In this document: positions 12,608 through 24,878 of the stretch, piece after piece
How the letters are laid out: the number at the start of each line of letters is the position of its first letter
Numbering within the stretch: position 1 is the first letter of the stretch
Source of the DNA: Adineta vaga
Lineage: Eukaryota; Rotifera
DNA length: 64,000 nucleotides
Assembly: GCA_021613535.1 (NCBI GenBank)
Contig: CP075494.1
Location: 7,812,001-7,876,000 of the forward strand
Direction: 5' to 3'
Notes under the pieces: generated by a model
Seen by the model: only the letters and a program-made list of their open reading frames with translations
Databases searched by the model: none
Told to the model about the DNA's origin: nothing
Made by a program: the position numbers and the translations under genes

Positions 12608-13067
12608 ATGGCATCATCAAATCGTTTATTAGCATCAAAAGATGTAAATGGAGAAAAATGGGATCGATGTTTAACCGATGGAGTTTTCAAAACAGGTTCA
12701 CATAGTTTTCATTATTATTCTTTATTATTATACATATATTCTTGTATTGTAGCATCTGGTGTGATAATAGGACTTCTTTTTTCGGCTATTCTTTTCAAAC
12801 GTAAATATATTTATTTCTATTCTATTCAAAATTAGAAGATTCGTTTATTGAAAACATAGGTCGACCATGGCCTGTGTTCTTAGGAACAGGTATGGGTATA
12901 GGAATGGCATATAGTAATTGTCAAAATGATTTACGTTCACCATACGTTAATTCTCAATCGATATCTATCACTAGACCCGATCGACACGTACCAATCGTAA
13001 GATAATCGTTGATTGAAAAATTTAATCAATGTTTTTTGTTTATTTTTAGAAACCATCAGATGAGTGA
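12608..13067 (+). CDS. MIC10: MICOS complex subunit MIC10 (MINOS1)
   Basis: Four exons (12608-12695, 12753-12800, 12860-12996, 13050-13067) encode about 96 residues, the usual MIC10 size plus a short N-terminal extension. EKWDRCLTDGVFK matches the conserved KWDRC segment. Two short transmembrane hairpins follow. The second has the glycine motif GTGMGIGMAYSNCQ, nearly identical to animal MIC10 and needed for oligomerisation that bends the inner mitochondrial membrane at crista junctions. The first hairpin (ASGVIIGLLFSAILF) lacks a full GxGxGxG. The positive FKRRPWP loop between them is conserved. Without the last intron the frame would stop four codons into it, giving an alternative end. A poly(A) signal AATAAA is present near 13147. 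Confidence 0.93.
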
Positions 13068-14759
13068 TAATCTTTTCCATGATTTAATTATGGACATCCC
13101 TCTTTTCCTTTTATATTCATGCAAGTTTGAAATTTTATTTCAAGAAAATAAATCTAAACCGAACTGTTTCGTATGTTTTTATTGATTTTCTTGTTCATTA
13201 TGAAAATGAGATCGTTTGATAAGACATAAATAGTCGGTATTAAACTTTAGTAAGCTTATCATGTCTAGATTTTGACAGGTATATTAATTTCTCGATTATC
13301 TTCTCATCTCATTTATTCCAAGCTTATCGATGAAAGATAAAGATTTTCAATGTAAATAGTTTTATGCTTTGAATAATCAGGTTATGTGAAATTCAGTAGA
13401 CGTTCGTTTAATTATTATTTAGAACGTATAAAAAATTTGTTTAACAAAACAACAAAGCTTTCTTCTTGTGTCTGTCTTTATGTCTCTCTCTCTCTCTCTC
13501 CTTTGCTTTCGCTCCATTGTGATTATACAAAGAATAAAGTTCGATGTGATGGGGATAATCGGACTCCGTTTTTTTTTCTCTTCTCATTTGCACAATCGAT
13601 AGTCGTGAGGCGACATTCTTTTTCTCTCTCTCTCTCCCTCTTTCGTTCGCTATGTGTTCTTTTATTGATATGATTATTATTTGGTAGTGGTAGGAAGAAC
13701 AAGGAGAAGAGGGGGCGAACCTCATTTTAATATATTGCTGCATATGTTTGCATGTGTTGTTCAATGTGTGTTCGGCCAGCTAGCCTAAAAGCTCAGGGAG
13801 AGAGAGAGCAGGAACAAAAAAAATGAACATTGTGTCGCGTATGGACGCAGAAGAACAAGTAGAGAAAAACAGAAAGAGAGTGAAAGAAAAAGAAAGAATA
13901 GATCAAAAAAATTACTATTAGAGTGGGCAATTCGGTCGACATGAGCATGGATGATGGTTTAAAATATACATTGCACTCATGAGATTTCTTCGTAAGTTAT
14001 TGTTTCCTGTGATCGTGATGAAATTAGCACAGATTAATCAATTTTCTCATCTGTTTAGTTTCTCAAGGCTTTTCCTGCACTTGTCTATATATATATATAT
14101 ATATACAAATATATTCGATCATCATCATGTAGCATTTATTTAGAGATTTACACATCTGGTTTTCAGTGTATTTTTCCAGTCTGATTAATTGACAGCTAGT
14201 AATCAAGTAGAAAAAAAGAACAGAGTCGTTTTTCGATCATCATAATATGAGATGTCGATGATATTTCTTCGAACATTAAACTCTTATCTTTTTAATAAAA
14301 TTCAGCATATTAGAATCTATTGTTCAATAGATGTTTGATCGAATAGATTCAAATTATGTTTTGTAATCAATGTTAGCAGACTTGTCTGGCTTATGTTATC
14401 AATATTATTGTATTAGATTTCTTTCTTTTTCCCTTCATATAATCAAACCTTGAGAGGCGATGATGATTTTTGATTCATTTATTGTCGCGTCAATGCGAAA
14501 AAGGAGAAAAAAATAATCTAGTATCAAACTGAATGACATAGCACAAGGCCACTTTTTTTATTTATATCGCCGATAGTAAATATAACACGCGCGCGAATAT
14601 TAAAAAGTCGATGAGAGTGTCATGAGACTTTTTTCTATCAAAAACTCTTCAATATATTTAAATATAAACTAGACAGATGATTTTTTTTTTATGTATTCAA
14701 AATGAACACTTGAAATGAAAGCTGAAAGATTAAATAATGTCGTCCTTGCGCCCATCATT
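13068..14759. other. intergenic with simple repeats
   Basis: About 1.7 kb. It holds CT-rich tracts (about 13480-13502 and 13620-13645), an AG tract (about 13796-13810) and a (TA)n run at 14086-14105. Open frames over the CT tracts (Ser/Leu-rich on plus, Arg/Glu-rich on minus) are repeat products. No gene is supported. Confidence 0.45.
14086..14105. repeat. (TA)n microsatellite
   Basis: A run of ten TA units in intergenic DNA. Confidence 0.85.
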
Positions 14760-14812
14760 GCCCGGATAGCTTAATTGATAGAACGTGTGACTTTTAACCA
14801 CAAAGTCCATGT
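14760..14812 (+). pseudogene. Truncated tRNA-Lys(UUU)-like fragment
   Basis: GCCCGGATAGCTTAATTGAT begins exactly like a eukaryotic tRNA-Lys: acceptor 5' strand GCCCGGA, TA at positions 8-9, and a D-arm ending GATAGAAC. It continues into an anticodon arm with loop CTTTTAA and stem TGTG/CACA. After AAAGTCC the similarity stops: there is no T-arm and no 3' strand complementary to GCCCGGA, and the D-stem and anticodon stem carry mismatches. I read it as a 3'-truncated, decayed tRNA-Lys copy. A functional tRNA is unlikely. Confidence 0.65.
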
Positions 14813-16233
14813 GAGATTTTTCGTTATTCTACGTATGATTTTTCTTCTCTTCAATTGTTTTTCGAGAATATCTTTCATAATTGGAAAATACATAATAGAT
14901 GAATATAATTAGGTTCCAGCCGTTGTATGAGCGGTGTTCACTTTTCCTTCGCTCTCTTTTTCCTCATTATTCTATTGTTTCTTCTACTGTTAAACAGGAC
15001 AACAGCCATAGCTTCATATAGGAGCAGATGATCATCTCATCTGTAATCGATTTGTGTTGAATAGAAGAAAAGAAAGAAAGAAAGAAAGAAAAAAAAGAAG
15101 AAGAAGCAAAATGTTGCCGTGTCGTCATCGTTCTTTTCATCTATTCTTTTCTTTTTCTTTTTCCTGCTTTTCTTCTCTTTTTCTTCCATGCTATTCTGAA
15201 CTAAACAAGAGCATAAACGTCATTTTTTTCTCTCTCTCCCTCTCCTTTTCTCTTTTAGTCAGTGAATGAATGAGATGACACTCTGGCGGGCATCCGTTCA
15301 TCACTAAATGTAAGTAAGTATTATATCTAGCAGAAATAAATTTATCGCAAGATATAAAGAAATCTATAATGTGTTTAAACTTTTATTCTTTTTCTCTTCA
15401 GAAAAATTCTATATAAAGAAACATGTTGAAAGTTTTTTTTTGTCAGGCATAACATTAACGGGTGCTCACGCCATATTTACAAGGACAATAGGCAAACGAT
15501 TACAAAACAGTTTCGTAGAGTTTTAAAAAGAGAGAGAGAGAGTGCGGGAAAAAGTTCTTATGTAATTTATCGACGGTAGACCAAATGAAATTAATGATTC
15601 ATTTTCTTTTCGAAGTTTGAATGGTAAAAAGAAAGATAAAAACGAGTCGAGATTTAAATCAAATGTCAAAATGAACTGAATAATGTTATTTTTCAATTAG
15701 ATCGACGTTTAGACGTAGAATGACATTTCAATTTACATGATAGTATTAGTTCTTTCAACAAGAAAGAGCAAAAACGAAGAACTCAAAATATGATCGGATA
15801 GATAGGCCTTTAGTAAGTATTTAATAAGCAATATCTCAAACAAAATCTGACATTTTCTCATATGTAAGTTTTTCTCTAGCCGAACTCCTAAGAGACATAA
15901 AAACCTTCATGTTATGTTTCCATCTTATTATTTTTTCTCCTTGAGCTTCGGCTAACTTATCTTATCAATGATATGATAGTTCGTTGATCTTTGCTCATCG
16001 TCTATAGATGGATATATATACATTATATAAATATCTCTGAACAGCTAAAGTGGTATAGTGTCAACGGTCCTAAACCAAGGTTAGATGTGTCCTTGCCGTC
16101 AGCTTGTCTCTTCTCCTTTTTTTTTCATTATGAATCATACATCAATGTCAATTTATGTTGATCGTATATGTATACATTATAAGCTTCAGATGTGATACGA
16201 CAGTAAAAGATTTCTGATTTCTACAACATAAAA
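14813..16233. other. intergenic, upstream of the TRIM gene
   Basis: About 1.4 kb with (AAAG)n at about 15066-15095, a T/C-rich tract (15130-15260) and an AG tract at about 15530-15542. The predicted Arg/Lys-rich and Phe/Ser-rich frames are repeat products. Nothing else is recognised. Confidence 0.4.
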
Positions 16234-19200
16234 ATGGGTTCAACATTAGTAGAAACGATCAATATAAATGCAAAAGATTTTACCGAACATTTCTTAACTT
16301 GTTCAACATGTATTAATCAATATTCATCGGATTCCCATGAACATCAACCAAAATTATTACCATGTTCACATACAGTTTGTCGACAATGTTTAGAACGAAT
16401 TGTTAGTTCACAACCAAGATCAGATGCGATTAAATGTATGCTTATCATTAATTTTTATTTAATAGTTCTATATGGAATTTCTTTTCAGGTCCAATCTGTC
16501 GGGAACATATTTTATTACCTCGAGGTACTTACAACTAAAAACTATAAAAAGAAAAAAATTGTTAATTTGATATTTTAGGTGGCGTTACTTCATTTCCACC
16601 TTCATTCTTAGTTAATCAATTACTTGATTTAATGGTCAGTCAACGACGTGATGTTATACCTAAATGCGAGTCTCATAGTAATGAAGAATTACTTTTTTGT
16701 GAGACATGCGATAAAATATTTTGTCAATTATGTGATCAACATCAAATCTCAGCGGAACATACTGTTGTACCATTTTCATTAGCAATTAAACGTATGAATG
16801 AAATCCTTTCTTTCAAAGCCTCGAAAAGTACGTATATATTGATTGACTAACTAGGAAAAGAAAACACTTGATTTAATTGACCGAGTACTGAAAATAAAAA
16901 TAAAAAGGAAATAATGTGAATTATGGTTCCGTTTGATGACTTTTTTTTTGAAGAAATAATCTTTCTGTACTAGAAGTCATTCGACTAACATGTTTCTCAA
17001 ATAACAGACTTTTCATTTCCTTCCTGTATTTGACCTGTCTCAATGTATAAAATATGTTCATTAGTTTCAAATGCGTTCTTTTTTTTCTATACATTAAAAG
17101 CAAGAGATTGACTTTTAACGGAAAAAGAACACTTTTCTGTTTTGAAAGACCTTGATTACGGTTATATTAATGAAGTGTTGGCAATAAATTTCTCTAAGAA
17201 CGCAATAACTTTGGAATGTCTCATTTTTTTCTCATTGACACCATCTGGATTATATCGATAGAGATTCTCTTCGTTAAGAATGCATCATCATGAAGCAAAA
17301 AAAAATTCCACAATATTGAAAGTGACATTGTTGCCGTATGAATACGTTCATCTAATCACAACTAAGACGGAATCAAGTTATTCAGATTGCTAAATCTAGA
17401 TTAACTCATTGGAAAAACTTTTTTATTCATAGCTACCACTTGTTTGGATCATGCACTTGAACTTGTTAACAGTGAAATCCTTCGACTTGATAGTAGTATG
17501 GAAAAAGCTGGTAAGTTATTATATACTTGATTTTATTGTCGAGTAAAATTTTGATTCTTTTTTTTAGCTGAAGCAATCAATCGATCATTTAATGAAATCA
17601 AAACTTATGTAGAAAATCGTCGTCATAATCTTTTACAATCACTGAAAACAACACGAGACTATAAACAAAAAGTTCTTAATGATCAACTAAATGTGATTTT
17701 AAGTAAGATTTTATTTCATTGTATTTATTTTTATCAATCATTTAATCATTTTGTTGTAGATGAAAAATCGAAAATTGAACAAGATTGTGCTGCTTTTCAA
17801 CAAGCATCTGATATTCATGTTTTAACACAACGTATTCAAGAATTAAATGATCGAATTGAACGTATGTCCTTATTGGGTGAACCACGAGAAAATTCGTTTA
17901 TGACATTTGAATTTCGACATAATCATGCTTTACAAGATCTAGCACGTTCATTGAATAGTGTTGGTCGTATACGTGTTTCATCAACATATCCACCACTATG
18001 TCGAGCTAAAATTGAACCACCTGTTGCTAATTTACAATGTGCTATTCATATTGAAACAGTCGATTATAATGGCAATGTTCGTGTAGATGGTGGTGATCCA
18101 TTAACAGTTAATATTTGGGATCCATATGGAAAATTATGTGAATATGATCTACATGATAAACAATGTGGAACATATACAATTATATTTCGACCATTAATAA
18201 GTGGAAATCATAAAATTGATATACGAATTTTTGATCGACCAATATCAGGTTCACCATTTGTAGTTGATGTTACGAAACATAATAATCCATTATGGTCATT
18301 TGGTAAGTGAAGAAAATATTGTGAATAGATTTATTTTGATTCTAAGAAATTTAAGGTAAACGTGGTCGAGGTGAAAATGAATTATCCATGCCGGTGAGTG
18401 TTATTGTCGATGATTGTAATGAACGAGAACAAGTATATATACTCGATCCGGGAAATAGTCGAATTAAATGTTTAACTATCGATGGAAAATTTATTGCACA
18501 TTTAGGTAAGCATTGATGTTTAATATATATATAATTTCGTTAAACAATTTGAGATTTCTTTCTATTTAGCTACTGATTCATTTGTTGAATCAACAAGTAC
18601 TGGTTTAACGTACCGTTCATCTACTTCAACATTCTATGTTCTCGATTGGAAAAGTAAATATATTACTGAATTTACCATCAATAATCGTAATTCTTCATTA
18701 ACATCTCTGGAAAATGGTCAGATTTCTATTAATCATCAAATCACATGTTCATCATTTAATGAACCAGTTCAAATTGCTTTATTTGAACAACATACAAATT
18801 CCTTACTCGTATGTGATAATAATACATTATTGATTATTGATAATCGTACAGGTGATTTAATAAACAAAATCGATACACGTTCCTTTGGTATTAAAACAAT
18901 CAAAGCATTTACGATTGGTTTACAAGATGAAATTATTATTGGTGATCATCGAATACATATTTTATCTTACGATGGCAAATATCTTCGACAAATTTCCTCG
19001 ATAAATCAACAACAAATTGTTGATGTCGACATTCATATTACTCATGAACCACCAGATCTTATCGCATCACATCATAGTAAACAATCTTCCTCCTCATCCA
19101 TTCATCAACATTCGAAATCTATAAATAATCTACAAACAGCGAAAGGAGGTAAATATTTTCAAACGTTTTATTAATCATTTTAAACTTGTTCTATTTAGGA

Positions 19201-19431
19201 TTTTATACAGCACTTTGTGTTGATAAGAATGGTCTTCTATTAGCTGGTAAATGCGAAAAAGATGGTAATGCACATATTGAAATCTATGATACTCAAGGTC
19301 ATTTATTACGTATTATTGATTCTTATAATCAACGTTTACGACGTCCATGTTCATTAGCAACAACACAAGATGGTTGCGTGCTTTGTGTTGATTTAACAAC
19401 AGATTCAGTACGCAAATATCGTTATGCATAG
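16234..19431 (+). CDS. TRIM-NHL protein (RING, B-box, coiled coil, filamin, NHL)
   Basis: Nine exons: 16234-16435, 16489-16524, 16579-16827, 17433-17510, 17568-17702, 17760-18302, 18356-18505, 18570-19148 and 19199-19431. The RING finger runs from CSTCINQY through LLPCSHTVCRQC to CPICRE, whose codons are split by the first intron. A B-box 2 follows (CESH, CETC, FCQLC, H..H), then a coiled coil from about 16790 to 17880. A filamin/ABP280-type Ig repeat covers about 17990-18280 (VDGGDPLTVNIWDPYG to SGSPFVVDV). A C-terminal beta-propeller of NHL-type repeats ends DLTTDSVRKYRYA. This is the class VII TRIM layout of TRIM2/3/71 and Brat/Mei-P26 relatives, expected to be an E3 ubiquitin ligase or RNA-binding post-transcriptional regulator. 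The propeller is divergent and interrupted by a Ser/His-rich insert near 19075-19130, so target specificity cannot be inferred. Confidence 0.9.
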
Positions 19432-21015
19432 AATTTTCTCTTCTTCAGGTTCTTATTTGTTTTATGTTTACATGAGTGCGTGTGTGTGTGTGTCAGATAG
19501 TGATCCTTTGTTCTATGTTCGTACGTTTATATATGTATATTCATAGATTGTTATTTGTATAAAGTGTTGTCACCGTTCTTTCTGATTCTCTCATTTGTAT
19601 ATTATTTTTCTTTTCTTCCTCTTTTATTCTCTATGTTAACATTGAAAGAAGCAATTTCGTATATAAAATCAATATGAGAGATAGATATTTCTGGGAATTG
19701 TGTCAGTATAAATAAAGATTTTTTAATGATCCATACATTTGCCAAGGATTTACCAAGAAATATTTGCTGTACGTACATAGTCGACTGATAAAGAATCATT
19801 TGTTTAGTTACAATCGTTCCATAATGCTAGAGTACGATGTATAATTATATACACGTAAATAATTTCCGGAAAAAAAAAAGATCAAATATCTCTCCTTGGC
19901 TAATTAAAGTTTGTTTTATCTTACTCTCTAATTGATGAAATATATCATTACAAAAACAACAACAACCAATACTCTATATATTCAATGTAAATTTTATTCG
20001 TTGATTATCATTATGATAATCAATATCTAACTAAGCGACATCTCTATCTGAAGAAGAAAAGAACATTGGTTCCATTATAACTCCATTCATTTGGAAGAAA
20101 CATTTTATGATTCATCTGACTTGACTTGCTTACTTTACTTCTCCTTCAAACCGGAAATAATCGGTTATATCATTTCGAATTTTGCTTCGATAGAACGAAC
20201 GAGTTTCTTATAATTTTAGAATGAATATGGAAAAGTTTATGAATATTACGAGAAACAAATCTTCATAATTGTCATGTTATTTTAATTTAATCAAAAATTG
20301 ACATGCACAAAACATCGACAGTTACATCAACAGCAAAAATTCAAAAGAATCGCTCTGTAAGTTGATTGAAGACATTCTGTTTTCTTTTACGGTAATTAGA
20401 AACAAAAATAGACGTAAGCAAAAAAATTCCATGTAGTCATTTGTGTCTTTAGTCTTATTGTAAAGAGTAATTCTATCAAACTTTACTTTTTTTTCCTCCT
20501 TATTTATTAACTATTTTACAACGTATTTGTGTTTTGAATCATGATCAATTCAATTTTACGTCCATTCGTTTATCAATCTCAGATTTCGAATACTTCTAAG
20601 GTGAAAAATCGTTTCTATTTTATCGCAGAAAAATCTGTTCTTCTAACAAAGCACGTTAAAAAGAACTATTTTACGATCATAAGAGGTTTATTTAAAACAT
20701 GTTTGAAACGTCGTAGTAAGTATTCAAAGAATATGCTGAGTGCTTCTTATTTGGAGATTATATTCAATATTGTTAGGAATCTTTCCCTAGAGATTAAGTC
20801 AAGTGGGAGTTTTAGTTTGACAGATATTTCTTGGAAAGTCATGCACGAAACAAATGTAATTTCTCCGATTCTAGACTTACTCATGCACCTCCTTCATCGA
20901 TATGTATATATATATATACATATATGTATAGTCTTTTCGAGAGAAAAAAAGAAAAGAACGAGAAAGAAATTGTTTGTATATTCGTTTCATTCGTATCGTG
21001 ATTCGTTTTGGAATA
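19432..21015. other. intergenic between TRIM-NHL and ORP genes
   Basis: About 1.6 kb. It contains a TG microsatellite (about 19477-19493), a possible poly(A) signal near 19710, an AT-rich palindrome at 20001-20023 and a TA-rich run at 20901-20930. A 160-codon plus-strand frame (20541-21023) has no recognised domain, uses a poly-TA segment as coding sequence and has non-coding character. Confidence 0.4.
20001..20023. repeat. Perfect 23-nt inverted repeat
   Basis: TTGATTATCAT and ATGATAATCAA form 11-bp perfect arms around a single T. It lies between convergent/tandem gene ends in AT-rich DNA. It could be a short hairpin or a chance palindrome. Confidence 0.6.
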
Positions 21016-24000
21016 ATGACTGACGAGAAAAGTAAAAAACCTTTAAAATTAAAAACACTGGATGAACTTCGAAATGATACGATCTATGAATTGAATCTCT
21101 TTTCAAAAAAACGACGATCACAATTATGTACATCATCAAAATTCACCGATGAAAATAATACAGATGAACAAGTTTATTCTCGATTGAACTTATTTGTTGT
21201 ATTTGTATTGACGACATATTTTTGTATATTTAGGTTATTACAGATTCAGATAATGGTGAAGATTCTGATGATGACATTACGGGAGGAATTAATGATAAAT
21301 CAAGTATAACAAGTGGACAGAAAAAACAAAAACAACGAAAGGTTAGTAGATTAGATAACTGATCTTTCTGATGAAAGTATGTTTTGTATCTAGACATATG
21401 TATCTGAATTATTACCAATGGGTTCGGGTGATGATCCTTCGAAATCAATGATAACTTTATCAAATTATTTGATGAAAAAACGTAAATGGCCATATCGAGG
21501 TTGGCATAAACGATTCTTTGTTTTACAAAATGGTTCTCTTGTTTATGGAAAATCTGAACAAGAAGTAGAAATTTTCATATAAAATTTCTATGATTAATTC
21601 TTTTTCTTATTTTTTCATCTTTAGATAAAACGTGGTCGATACAATGGTAAATGTGATATTGGTTTATGTATTGTAACTTTTATTCGTGAATCACAACGAA
21701 TTAATATTGACGAAACCAATTCTGTTTATCATATTAAAATAAAAGATAAGAAAACATTTGATCAATGGCTCGAACAGATTGCCATTCATCGAAATAATCG
21801 ACAGAAAATTTTAGAACAACTAAGTCCATTAGTAAAAAAATTGAATTCTATTGATCAGAATAAAAATGATACAACTCAAACATCGACTCATAATTCAATA
21901 CCATCAACAGATCAATTATTCTATAATGGTAAGTAGATGATGTATTTCATTGAAAGAAATCTTTTTGATTATTCAATAGATTTTGCTGATATACAAATAC
22001 AATTAAGTAGTCTATCAGATATTCTTGAACAGATCAAAATAAATGCGACAACAACAACTTCAAGTGTATCTTCCAGATCTATTGTAAGAATATGAAGAAT
22101 GATCTATGAATATAAACATTCGATTTTCTTGTAGGATGGTAGTAAAACAAGTGGTGGACATACACCATCAGCTAGTATCAGCAGTATTAATTCATTTACG
22201 TTACTCGATGCTCAACGACAAGATTATTTTGAAGTTTCCAAAAAAGGTTTGATGATAAATAACAAAATCGTTCGATCAATATGATTTCATTTAGTATTTG
22301 ATAATCTGAATAATCTTTACAAACGTTTATCGGTTCTTGCAATTGAACAACAACAACAACAACAACAGCAACATCAATTAGTAAAAGCAGAAATTGAAAG
22401 AAATTAACATAAAATAATCGAATTCATTTTTAGATCAATACAGCTCAAGCTGGAACTAGTAATACACTTCAATCGATATCATCGACATCGACGACAATGT
22501 CTCGACATGGTTCGATTTTTTATGATGCTCCTGAAGCTCTTAGTGTATTAATGTTAAATGAAGAAAAAGATGAAATTGAAAAAATGGTAAAAAATAAGAC
22601 CAATTATCGAGAGTTTTCTCTATAGTTAATGAAACAATTTATATGAATACAAGGACATTCATGTAACGACTATAAGAATTCTTTGACAATGATTTCATTA
22701 AGGTCCATTTCCGGAATAAAACTAAATAGTTAGAAAAACAATCTTTCAAGGTGAAAAATCATCACCCTCGAGTTTTACATTGTTCGACAGCTGTTCCGTT
22801 GCTTGCTTTTATATTTTTAACCCTTCGAGTTATATTTAGTCCGATTCTGAATCATCAAGTTGTGGTGATGACGAAAGTCATGCAGGTGATCTATCTCGTC
22901 AACCAGCTATTCAACCACAATTAAGTATGTATAATGAAATAAAAAATTTTGATATATTAAATTGAGGTGCATTTTTCTTGTCTAGAACCACCACAAATAC
23001 AATGGCGTCGTTCTTCATTACCAGCTTATGCTCCTGATACATCCAATATTGGTTTATGGAATATCATGCGTAAAGCAATTGGAAAAGATTTATCTCGTGT
23101 AGCAATGCCTGTTATTTTAAATGAACCATTGGGTTTATTACAAAAACTATGTGAAGAAATGGAATATTCGGATTTACTTGATCGTGCTTCTCAAATTGAT
23201 GATGTTCATTTACGTCTTGTTTATGTAGCAGCATTCATTGTTTCAACATATTCATCAAATTATTATCGAACAGGACGAAAAAATTTCAATCCATTATTAG
23301 GTGAAACATATGAATGTATACGAGAAGATAAAGGATGGAAATTTATAGCTGAACAAGTAGATTCTTTTTTCTTTATCAATCAAAATAGATTTATTGGTTT
23401 GATTTATAGGTTAGTCATCATCCGCCAATTAGTGTTTGTACATGTATTTCGCCAAATTTTATATTTTCTCAAAGTAAAATATCAAGAAAAATTTCTTTCT
23501 CTCCTAATTGAAAATCTTTTATACGTTTTTAGAATTACAAGCGAAAGTTAAATTCTGGGGAAAATCTATGGGTACATATTTTTTTTTGTCTTGGTCACGT
23601 TCAAAGTACTTTATTTATATTTGTATTTATTTAGAAATCTTTCCTGATTCATTAAATACAATAATCTTTCCAAAATATAATGAAACAATTACATGGAATA
23701 AATGTACGATGTGTATACATAATGTTCTCTCACCAGAACGATGGATTGATCATTATGGTGATGTTCTTGTTGAAAGTTCATCTGGTAACAAAGCACGAAT
23801 TAGTTTTATTCAAGTATAAATTATTACTTTTGTTTTCTTGAAAACGAATGATTTTTATTCTTCATTTGAATTCTAGAGTGACTATCGAACACGTTTGAAT
23901 AACGTTGCAGGTGATATTGAAGATACGACAGGCAAAGTAGTACATAAGATATTTGGTCATTGGCATGAAAATGTTTTTTGTGGAAACGATCAAACAGCGA

Positions 24001-24878
24001 AATGTATTTGGAGACAGAGTAAGTTTCTCTTATTGCATTGGAAGAATATGTTTTAATTTCGTTGACAAATGTTAGAACAATTGATAGAGAATCTTACTTG
24101 AATTTTGGAAAAAGAGACAAAATAGGATTCTATCAGCATACTAGCTTACTTTGTGTTGATATTAAAATTTAAATATAAGTGTTTTACGTATTAATCCTTG
24201 CTTGATCTCTAATAACTCTCACTAGATTGACGGTATTCATCTCATTCTTTATCATGAAAGTACCAGGAAAATATTTCTAGGTTAATTGAGTCCCTTGATT
24301 CGATTGGGTAGCTGTTTAATTTCAATTTTTGATATCACTCCTTCTTTATTTATTGACAATTATGTTAACAAGAAAAATCTCTGCACAATGTAAAAGCCTA
24401 AATATTACTATGTTAAATATATACTTTGTTTTTTTCATATTGAAATTTCAATTGCTCAGAGTGATTCTAAAAATATTTTTAGGTGCTGTACCTGAGAATT
24501 CTAAACAGTATTATGGTTTTACTCGCTTTGCTATTGAATTAAATGAACTCAATGATGAACTTCGACAACAAGTTCCACCAACAGATACTCGTTTTCGACC
24601 AGATCAACGGTTTGTTTCATATTTCATCATTTCCTTTTGATTATCTTTTGTTTTTCATTTGTAGATTACTCGAATCTGGACAAATTGATCAGGCTGAAAA
24701 GGAAAAGGCTCGAATTGAGCAAGCTCAAAGATCCCGTTCTGCCACTGGTGTATGTCCCAAATGGTTTAAACAAGATGGTGATTCATTTACTCTTATTCGT
24801 GATGAAGATCCATCGCATAGTTATTGGAACAAACGTGAAGAACATTGGAAGAATGTCGAATTTATTCAATTATGGTAG
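21016..24878 (+). CDS. Oxysterol-binding protein-related protein (ORP3/6/7-like)
   Basis: A gene of more than a dozen exons starting [13 protein letters not shown] at 21016. An N-terminal PH domain (about 21394-21790) contains [19 protein letters not shown] and ends with [13 protein letters not shown] long linker carries a poly-Gln run encoded by CAA repeats (about 22348-22372) and an FFAT-like motif [10 protein letters not shown] at about 22512-22541, which would bind VAP proteins on the ER. The C-terminal ORD lipid-transfer domain starts near 22985 ([20 protein letters not shown]), keeps the hallmark EQVSHHPP split by the intron at about 23357-23410, and has FWGKSMEIFP. It finishes with [17 protein letters not shown] and stop TAG at 24876-24878. 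Domain order and FFAT position match subfamily III ORPs. Expected role: sterol or phosphoinositide exchange at ER contact sites. The start is the first in-frame ATG; an upstream coding exon cannot be excluded. Confidence 0.93.

Noticed and set aside
13386-13764. 95- and 107-codon frames on opposite strands
   Set aside because: Both run across CT/AG microsatellites and are repeat translation.
16040-16101. tRNA-like stretch (AGTGGTATAGTGTCAACGG and following)
   Set aside because: The D-arm-like motif is present, but no anticodon arm or acceptor stem pairs around it.
20541-21023. 160-codon plus-strand open frame before the ORP gene
   Set aside because: No domain, reads through a TA microsatellite as YVYIYIHI, and overlaps the ORP start in another frame; likely chance.
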